DNA of 64,000 nt from JAWPMT01 sp965267435. Lineage in GTDB: Bacteria > Bacteroidota > Bacteroidia > Cytophagales > Cyclobacteriaceae. Where the stretch lies: positions 6,324,001 to 6,388,000 of the forward strand of contig OZ253960.1 in NCBI GenBank assembly GCA_965267435.1, in the 5' to 3' direction. Under the pieces are notes generated by a model, which made no database searches, was not told the origin of the DNA, and saw only the letters and a program-made list of their open reading frames with translations. Both the position numbers and the translations under genes were made by a program. Positions 58,689 through 64,000 of the stretch are shown here, one piece after another (within the stretch, counting starts at the first letter, position 1; every line of letters begins with the position of its first letter).

Positions 58689-59273
58689 CTACTCGGTCAC
58701 TTTCGGTTCCAACAACCCTCTCATGAAGAGATTGTAGTCCTCACATGAGAGGTAGGGTTCACCTGCGGAATAGGGACAGGTCTTGTATATCCTATCAAAA
58801 TACCCTGCTTTTATGATAACGCCATTGCCATGGCAGACCGGGCAGATCATGTTGTCAAGTCCATCACAGTCGTAATCTTCATTGACCAATTCGCCTGCCA
58901 TATCCTCCATTTTCTTTCGCTGGAGCTCGATGTAGGCGTTTTCGGCCAACTGCAGGTAGTACACGGCCGGCTCATAATACCGTCCCTGGGTACCTTTGAT
59001 CTGGATGTACTTGTTGAGCCAGTTGATACTCTGCTTGTATTTTTTGAGATGATAGCTATTCTGTCCAAACAAAAACGCCATACTACTCGGTAGGACCTTT
59101 TGATTGTTGATGACAAAGAGAAATGATTCGTTGGCATCCTCAAATTTGCCCTGCTTCATGAGTTCTTCACCACGATCCATCGCCGTAGCCAGTTGTCCTT
59201 CGGTGATTTCCTGGCCGACCGAACTTCCCACGAATAGGACACTAAATACCCCCGCTAACAATATGATTCTCAT
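58689..59273 (-). CDS. Exported TPR protein with a CxxCxGxG motif
   Basis: 194 residues with a signal peptide ending SSVGQ. Helical repeats: LATAMDRGEELMKQGKFEDANESFLF and SYHLKKYKQSINWLNKYI, a TPR-like pair. Near residue 140 a CPVCHGNG motif appears, matching one repeat of the DnaJ zinc-binding domain, with two further cysteines in KTCPYS and YLSC. One DnaJ repeat with four cysteines could bind a single zinc or form disulfides in the periplasm. No family match is known to me for the whole protein. Confidence 0.6.
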   Translation of the reverse strand: MRIILLAGVFSVLFVGSSVGQEITEGQLATAMDRGEELMKQGKFEDANESFLFVINNQKVLPSSMAFLFGQNSYHLKKYKQSINWLNKYIQIKGTQGRYYEPAVYYLQLAENAYIELQRKKMEDMAGELVNEDYDCDGLDNMICPVCHGNGVIIKAGYFDRIYKTCPYSAGEPYLSCEDYNLFMRGLLEPKVTE

Positions 59274-59407
59274 AGATATACCTCCCCTCTGGCCTTCGAC
59301 AAGAAATTTGCCGACTCACTCGCCAGACCACGTCTTTCCAACGCTAATATCCCTAATGGGTACGGAATTTCGAAATCTGTCGTTTAAATGTTAGTTAAAT
59401 TTGTGAT

Positions 59408-59755
59408 ATGCAAGGAAAGAATATCGTTCTGACATTATTTCTATCGCTAATCTTTTCGGCTGCCTTTTCTCAAACCACACGAGATGTAGCCGCTCCCAAG
59501 GCTCCCGAGCCTCAATGGCAATCCTCTAAAAAGAAGCAAGGTTTTCTCGGCATCACGATAAAGAAGAAGTCGCAGACCCACAAGGAAGTCTATGAGGCCC
59601 GCATGAAGCAGGTGGCAAAAGACAACAAGAAGGAAGCCCGTATCATGGAGAAACCTCAATACTCCGATCCCACGTACTTTGGGCACAAGAAGCCGCCGAA
59701 GAAGCGACCTGCCCACAAGATGAAATACTGCAAGGTCTGCCAGCTGCGGCACTGA
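59408..59755 (+). CDS. Small exported lysine-rich protein of unknown function
   Basis: 115 residues with a signal peptide of about 22 residues ending AAFSQ. The mature part is strongly basic and proline-containing (KKKQGFLGITIKKK, HKKPPKKRPAHKM) and ends with a YCKVCQLRH motif, a CxxC next to the C-terminus. A -7-like TAAATTTG lies only 5 bp before the ATG, so the transcript may be nearly leaderless. No family is recognised. The DeoC-like gene follows 2 bp after the stop, so co-expression is likely. Confidence 0.5.
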   Translation: MQGKNIVLTLFLSLIFSAAFSQTTRDVAAPKAPEPQWQSSKKKQGFLGITIKKKSQTHKEVYEARMKQVAKDNKKEARIMEKPQYSDPTYFGHKKPPKKRPAHKMKYCKVCQLRH

Positions 59756-59757
59756 CC

Positions 59758-60384
59758 TTGGATCTCTCAAAACATATTGAGCTGACAAATCTCTCGCCAG
59801 TCATTACTGGAAGGGAGGTGGATGAATTGGTGGCCGTGGCCATTGACCGGGGGCTGCATGGCATATGTGTGCCTCCCTTCTGGGTGAAGCGAGCTTTCCG
59901 CGAAATAGCCGGCCGCGAGCTGGTACTCACCACCGTAGCCGGGTACCCGGCGGGATTCCAAATGACCGAAACGAAAATGCTTGAAGTGGAACTGGCACTT
60001 CGCGATGGCGCGGATGAAATCGACTTGGTGCTTCACCATTCGTCATTTGCCTCGGGAATGCCCTGGACCAAAATCGAACTAGCCAAGGCCTCCCACCTGG
60101 TACACAGTCAGTGGAAGCTTTTGAAAGTGATCATCGACGTGGATCTGTGGTCCGAGGGGCAGCTGGGGGAAGTCATCAAGCTTTGTGCTGATACGGGTGT
60201 TGACTATATCGTGATGACCACTGATCTGGATCGAGAAGTGAGACCTCAAGAAATACAACAACTCCGGCAGAAGGTGCCTTCAGCGCTTGGATTAAAGGTT
60301 TGCTGTCGAATTGGGGATCGCAGTGATGCCGCAGCGCTAGTAGCGGCTGGGGCCGATCGCATCGGTACCGGGGACCAATTTTAG
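59758..60384 (+). CDS. Deoxyribose-phosphate aldolase homologue lacking the Schiff-base lysine
   Basis: 208 residues starting with TTG at 59758. The DeoC fold is clear: LSKHIELTNLSPVIT, GLHGICVPPFWVKRAF, LTTVAGYPAGFQMTETKMLEVELALRDGADEIDLVLH and KLLKVIIDVDLWSEGQL. However, the strand that should read VKTSTG reads YIVMTTDL: Met153 replaces the Schiff-base lysine. The other conserved Lys, in ALGLKVCCRIGD, remains. It is about 15-40 residues shorter than typical enzymes. It may therefore not be an active aldolase. Confidence 0.85.
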   Translation: MDLSKHIELTNLSPVITGREVDELVAVAIDRGLHGICVPPFWVKRAFREIAGRELVLTTVAGYPAGFQMTETKMLEVELALRDGADEIDLVLHHSSFASGMPWTKIELAKASHLVHSQWKLLKVIIDVDLWSEGQLGEVIKLCADTGVDYIVMTTDLDREVRPQEIQQLRQKVPSALGLKVCCRIGDRSDAAALVAAGADRIGTGDQF

Positions 60385-60456
60385 ACAATACCCTCGCCTG
60401 ACCTGTCTTGATTTAAGAGCCTGTAGCATAATTTTATAGACGGAGATCAATTCACA

Positions 60457-60729
60457 ATGAAAGTAGTCAGGATCACATGTAAGGGCAGAGTGCAGGGCGT
60501 ATTCTTTCGTGACTCCACACGGTCCAGAGCCCGAAATCTGGAGTTGTCAGGATGGGTCCGCAATGAAGCCAATGGTGACGTCCTCATTCATGCCCAGGGT
60601 GAGGAGCTCGCTATCAATGACTTGGTAGAATGGTGCCACGAGGGCCCGACTCATGCTGACGTGACTTCTGTCACCGTGGATGTCGCTGAGGAGGAGGTAC
60701 TCACAGGCTTTGAGGTGCGACGTTATTAG
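60457..60729 (+). CDS. acyP: Acylphosphatase
   Basis: 90 residues, complete. The catalytic Arg18 is in GRVQGVFFRDST and the Asn36 in LSGWVRNEANGDVLIHAQGE; both are conserved and required. It hydrolyses acyl phosphates such as carbamoyl phosphate in the cytoplasm. It is 72 bp downstream of the DeoC homologue on the same strand and convergent with the kinase gene, whose stop is 3 bp away. Confidence 0.95.
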   Translation: MKVVRITCKGRVQGVFFRDSTRSRARNLELSGWVRNEANGDVLIHAQGEELAINDLVEWCHEGPTHADVTSVTVDVAEEEVLTGFEVRRY

Positions 60730-60731
60730 GA

Positions 60732-61805
60732 CTACCCGAAATTGCTAATTTTTCCAGATTTGATCGCGGCCATGGCGTTTTCACCACATGCCCGGACTAC
60801 ATGGATCAATGCCGCAAAGCGCGGGTCTTGTGTGAAGCCCTTCTGGTACCGAGCGTAGATCTGTTGGACAATTACGCCGATCTTGAAGCTGCCAAAGGCA
60901 TAGTAGAAAACAATATTGCTGCAATCAGTACCAGTTTTCTCTTGGTAGCGATCTACCACCTCAGCACGTGTGAGGTTACCTGGCAACCACGTCAGGTTGA
61001 AGGGTTTGAGCGTGTCGGTGTCTCCAAACTCCCCCCAATACCCGAGTGTGGTACCCAGATCCATCAGGGGATCGCCGATCGTAGCCATCTCCCAATCGAG
61101 GACGGCCTCTATGTTGGACAGGACAAATGGATGCAGTACCAGGTTGTCATATTTGAAGTCGTTGTGTATCAGGGCCGCACCTTGTTCCGGGGGCATGTTG
61201 CTTTGGAGCCACGCCGCCGCTTCCGTCATGTGGGGGATATCGTCCGTAGCGGCTCGTTCGTATCGGCCTATCCAGCCCTCCACCTGTCTTTTAACATAGC
61301 CTTCCGGCTTGCCAAGTCCCGAGAGGTCGTTTTGAGAGAGGTCCAGCTGATGAAGAGATGCCAGGTGATCTACGGCTGCTGAGGAAATGGAGCGCATCAA
61401 CTCAGGGTTCAAATCGATGCCCTTGGGTGGTCGACTTCTAAGGATCACGCCCTTCACCCGTTCCATTATGTAGAAATCTGTCCCTAGAATGGCGGTATCA
61501 TCCTCATAAAGCACCGTCTTTGGCACATACGGGTACACCGGGTGCAGCATAGTGAGCATACGATACTCGCGATGCATGTCGTGCCCTCCTTTGATGTTGG
61601 CGCCATGAGGGGGTTTGCGAAGGACAAACTGCTGATCGCCAAACTGAAGCATGTAAGTGAGATTCGAGAAGCCACTTGGGAACTGCTGGATGGTGAGTTT
61701 ACTCTTTTCGTTCAGTTGGTCCTGCAGGTAGGCTTCGAGGACATCCGCGTCCAGTTCTTCTCCTTTGCGGACGCCGGTGGGTTCGTCGATTGCTTCGCGG
61801 CTCAT
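60732..61805 (-). CDS. APH-type kinase (phosphotransferase family, LvaA/ACAD11-like)
   Basis: 357 residues. The aminoglycoside-phosphotransferase fold is clear: FSNLTYMLQFGDQQFVLRKPP (ATP-binding region), the Brenner motif ALIHNDFKYDNLVLHP (catalytic Asp) and AVLDWEMATIGDPLMDLG (metal Asp). It is translationally coupled to the upstream acyl-CoA dehydrogenase (4-bp overlap, 61802-61805). This combination equals the two domains fused in mammalian ACAD10/ACAD11 and the LvaA/LvaC pair of Pseudomonas, which act on 4-hydroxyacyl-CoA. That role is inferred. Confidence 0.85.
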   Translation of the reverse strand: MSREAIDEPTGVRKGEELDADVLEAYLQDQLNEKSKLTIQQFPSGFSNLTYMLQFGDQQFVLRKPPHGANIKGGHDMHREYRMLTMLHPVYPYVPKTVLYEDDTAILGTDFYIMERVKGVILRSRPPKGIDLNPELMRSISSAAVDHLASLHQLDLSQNDLSGLGKPEGYVKRQVEGWIGRYERAATDDIPHMTEAAAWLQSNMPPEQGAALIHNDFKYDNLVLHPFVLSNIEAVLDWEMATIGDPLMDLGTTLGYWGEFGDTDTLKPFNLTWLPGNLTRAEVVDRYQEKTGTDCSNIVFYYAFGSFKIGVIVQQIYARYQKGFTQDPRFAALIHVVRACGENAMAAIKSGKISNFG

Positions 61806-63004
61806 TTTGGTAGACCGTAGGTTTTGAGGATAGACTTGGCTAAAGAGGATTTGTGGACTTCATCGGGGCCATCGTAGATGCGTGCCCCACGCTCGTGTCG
61901 GTACCACCAGGCCAAAACAGTATCATCTGTGATCCCAAGGGCGCCATGCACCTGTATCGCACGATCAAGGACCTTCATCAACACGTCGGCTACGTAGAAC
62001 TTAATAGTGGAAATATCTTGCCTGGCGGCTTTGGTCCCTTCCTTGTCCAATTTCAGCGCGGCATGCAGGACCATATGCCTAGCGGCATTGATCTGCGCGC
62101 GCGATTCGGCGATCCAGTTTTGGATGGTTTGCTTGTGGCCGAGGCGGGACCCATCTCCCATATCACGGTCCACCGCTCGCTGGCACATCAGATGAAAGGC
62201 CCGCTCGCAAATCCCAATCCATCGCATGCAGTGGTGGATACGTCCTGGACCTAATCGCTCTTGCGCGAGGACAAACCCCTGCCCTTCGTGCCCGACGAGG
62301 TGGTCTTCCGGTACCCTGCAGTCATGGTAACGAATCTCGGCATGACTGTGATAGCCTCCGCCTTCCTCACCCATGATGGGGATATTGCGGACAAGTTCAA
62401 AACCTTCTGTATCTGTGGGCACGATGATCATGCTTGCCCGCTGATAAGGAGGACCGTCTGAGTTGGTAACTGCCATCACAACGGCAAAAGCGGCGCCATC
62501 CGCTGCGGTGGTAAACCATTTGTGGCCATTCACCACCCAGTGACCTTCGGTGGCAGTGGCCGTTGTGGCCATCTTCAGGGGATTAGAGCCCGCAAACTCC
62601 GGCTCCGTCATGGAGAAGCAGCTGCGGATTTCGCCTTTGATAAGTGGTTCGAGATACCGTTCCTTCAACTTTGGCGAGGCGTACTTGAGGAGCAATTCAA
62701 TATTCCCAATGTCAGGTGCCTGGCTGTTGACTACGTAATGACCAAAAGGTGTCATCGCCAGCAATTCGCTGATTTGGGCAAAGTCCAGCATACTCAGCCC
62801 CAATCCCCCGTGGTTTTCTTCCAGGCTAGGGTTCCATAGTCCATTCGATTGGGCTAGCTGCCTTTTTTCAGCCAATAGAGGTTCTACCTGATCCCAGGTA
62901 CTGGACAGCAGTTGGTCCTCCATTGGGATCAGCTCCTGTTCGACAAACTCCTTTACTTTGGGGTAGAGGGCTCTTAGGGCGTCGGAGGCAAATAGATCAA
63001 CCAT
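61802..63004 (-). CDS. Acyl-CoA dehydrogenase (ACAD11-like clade)
   Basis: 400 residues. FAD and acyl-CoA segments: SCFSMTEPEFAGSNPLKM, WFTTAADGAAFAVVMAVT, ERLGPGRIHHCMRWIGICERAF and a C-terminal YRHERGARIYDGPDEVHKSSLAKSIL. The DGPDEVH motif in place of the usual YEGT stretch is the mark of the ACAD10/11 group. It pairs with the APH-type kinase downstream and with the SDR gene just upstream (11-bp gap), as one operon of three. Confidence 0.92.
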   Translation of the reverse strand: MVDLFASDALRALYPKVKEFVEQELIPMEDQLLSSTWDQVEPLLAEKRQLAQSNGLWNPSLEENHGGLGLSMLDFAQISELLAMTPFGHYVVNSQAPDIGNIELLLKYASPKLKERYLEPLIKGEIRSCFSMTEPEFAGSNPLKMATTATATEGHWVVNGHKWFTTAADGAAFAVVMAVTNSDGPPYQRASMIIVPTDTEGFELVRNIPIMGEEGGGYHSHAEIRYHDCRVPEDHLVGHEGQGFVLAQERLGPGRIHHCMRWIGICERAFHLMCQRAVDRDMGDGSRLGHKQTIQNWIAESRAQINAARHMVLHAALKLDKEGTKAARQDISTIKFYVADVLMKVLDRAIQVHGALGITDDTVLAWWYRHERGARIYDGPDEVHKSSLAKSILKTYGLPK

Positions 63005-63015
63005 AAATGTGCTTT

Positions 63016-63780
63016 TTATATCGTGAATCCGCCGTCTGCAGCGAATACACCGCCAGTGACAAACGAACTTGCAGGAGATGCGAGGTAGACTGCCATTCCC
63101 GCCATATCTTCAGGTTGCGCTAACATTTGCAGGGCCTGCTTGGCCATGACCATATCCATGATGTGTTGATTCGAGGTAAGGGCTGTGCTGAATTTGGTCT
63201 CCACCAGTCCCGGGCAGATGACATTGGCACGAACTCCCTCTTTCCCCCATTCCCGGGCCATTACTTTCGTGAGGGCGATGAGCGCACTCTTGCTTACGCT
63301 ATAGAGACCGAGTCCAAACCCGGGACTTATTCCTTCAATACTGCTGATGTTGATGATGGATCCCTTGACCTCTTTGAGGTGTTCGTAGGCAGCTTTGGCC
63401 AGCTCCCAAGGGCCCTTCACGTTCACGTTCATGATCTTGTCAAACGCACCGCCGTCGGCATCTTCCAGCCCCCCAAAGACTGGGTTGATGGCTGCGTTAT
63501 TTACCAGGATATCAATGGAACCAAACTCAGCAATGGTCTTGGCAACGAGCTGTTGGATCTGATCTGGGTCACCCATGTGACAGGCGACTCCCAATGCCTT
63601 GATGCCTTCGTTCGCGAATTCGGCAACTACTTCGTCACACGCCTCTTGTTTCCTGCTGGAGATGACAACCGTCGCTCCTTGCTGACCAAGTGCCCTGGCG
63701 ATGGCTTTACCTATGCCCTTACTAGAGCCTGTAACTATTGCCGCACGACCCGACAGATCAAATTCCGATGCGATTTTCAT
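63016..63780 (-). CDS. Short-chain dehydrogenase/reductase
   Basis: 254 residues from the ATG at 63780 (a further ATG at 63801 is in frame and would add seven residues). SDR motifs: IVTGSSKGIGKAIARAL (NAD(P) binding), DILVNNAAINP, IINISSIEG and the catalytic YSVSKSAL with Tyr and Lys; the C-terminus carries ASPASSFVTGGVFAADGGF. It is a classical oxidoreductase of a hydroxy- or keto-group. As the first gene of the kinase/dehydrogenase operon it may oxidise the hydroxy-acid intermediate, which is inference. Confidence 0.93.
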   Translation of the reverse strand: MKIASEFDLSGRAAIVTGSSKGIGKAIARALGQQGATVVISSRKQEACDEVVAEFANEGIKALGVACHMGDPDQIQQLVAKTIAEFGSIDILVNNAAINPVFGGLEDADGGAFDKIMNVNVKGPWELAKAAYEHLKEVKGSIINISSIEGISPGFGLGLYSVSKSALIALTKVMAREWGKEGVRANVICPGLVETKFSTALTSNQHIMDMVMAKQALQMLAQPEDMAGMAVYLASPASSFVTGGVFAADGGFTI

Positions 63781-63899
63781 GGAGTGGGTTTTGATGAGCA
63801 TCGAATATATGGATTATTCTTTATACCGATGATCGTCAGTACGACCTAGCTTGATGACATACTTTTATATATTGCCGACTGCCATAATCTGAAACTACT

Positions 63900-64000
63900 A
63901 TGAAGAGCGCTGTTTTTGAGAAATTAGGTTTACCCTGGGAGGTGCTGGAAATTCAGGAGCGACCGCTTCCCCAGCCTGGTCCAGGTGAAGTGAGGGTCCG
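63900..64000 (+). CDS. Alcohol dehydrogenase/quinone reductase-like (MDR family), 3' truncated
   Basis: Only the first 33 residues are in the window: MKSAVFEKLGLPWEVLEIQE, then PLPQPGPGEVRVR. This is the usual start of MDR-type dehydrogenases and quinone oxidoreductases. It is divergent from the SDR-first operon. Zinc ligands and catalytic part lie outside the window. Confidence 0.75.
   Translation, partial: MKSAVFEKLGLPWEVLEIQERPLPQPGPGEVRV

Overview
This window looks like a chromosomal segment from a Bacteroidota bacterium, most likely of the Cytophagales type. The pointers are family content and signals rather than any rRNA: a TamL/TamB pair, a type IX secretion Plug (DUF5103) gene, TonB-dependent receptors, LytS/LytTR signalling, MacB-like permeases without an ATPase, DUF3276, FISUMP and DUF3500 proteins, few Shine-Dalgarno sequences, and several promoters of the Bacteroidota form TTTG-N19-TAnnTTTG. 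Base composition is near 50% GC, with a visibly AT-richer stretch at about 39.2-43.4 kb. No rRNA, tRNA, insertion sequence, phage gene or CRISPR array was recognised.

Layout. 1-7.7 kb: the end of a LysR regulator, an exported endonuclease/exonuclease/phosphatase-fold enzyme, two tandem paralogous TonB receptors each closed by its own terminator, an NTF2-like protein and a GDPD/PLC-like enzyme. 7.8-12.5 kb: a DUF2339 membrane protein, a TPR protein and a Tat-type sugar isomerase-like protein. 12.9-19.1 kb (minus): tamB-tamL, translationally coupled. 19.6-26.2 kb: small lipoproteins, a methyltransferase, a second EEP enzyme, GlsB, a free plug-domain lipoprotein, an Old Yellow Enzyme homologue and an S9 peptidase. 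26.4-30.8 kb: LytS kinase, LytTR regulator and an ABC permease, with a LytTR-like operator just before the permease. 30.8-36.7 kb: a lone receiver, creatininase, DUF3500, a GAF kinase without its phospho-acceptor histidine, and a CnoX-like thioredoxin. 37.0-38.9 kb: an ECF sigma factor coupled to a protein with one inner-membrane helix and a C-terminal beta-barrel; a second such pair is at 52.7-54.6 kb. 39.2-43.4 kb: AT-rich small orphan genes, GbsR/MarR, a lone ECF sigma factor and DNA polymerase IV. 43.4-50.5 kb: YdeI-like, DUF6268-like, quinone reductase/AraC, DUF4136, DUF58, DUF3276 and ychF. 50.5-52.6 kb: an orphan Cas6 convergent with and overlapping the Plug gene. 54.7-57.7 kb: a carboxy(nor)spermidine pathway. 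58-60.7 kb: small exported proteins, a DeoC homologue lacking the Schiff-base lysine, and acylphosphatase. 60.7-63.8 kb (minus): SDR, acyl-CoA dehydrogenase and APH-type kinase. The window ends in the start of an alcohol dehydrogenase/quinone reductase gene.

The most original signals are regulatory. Direct repeats with 21/22-bp periodicity, the geometry bound by LytTR proteins, lie between the LytTR gene and the permease, and an unrelated 21-bp-period triplet lies upstream of the first sigma/beta-barrel pair. Next come the two sigma/beta-barrel modules, the orphan Cas6, and two conserved-fold enzymes (a kinase and an aldolase) that lack their defining catalytic residue. All function calls rest on motif recognition by eye; no database search was run.
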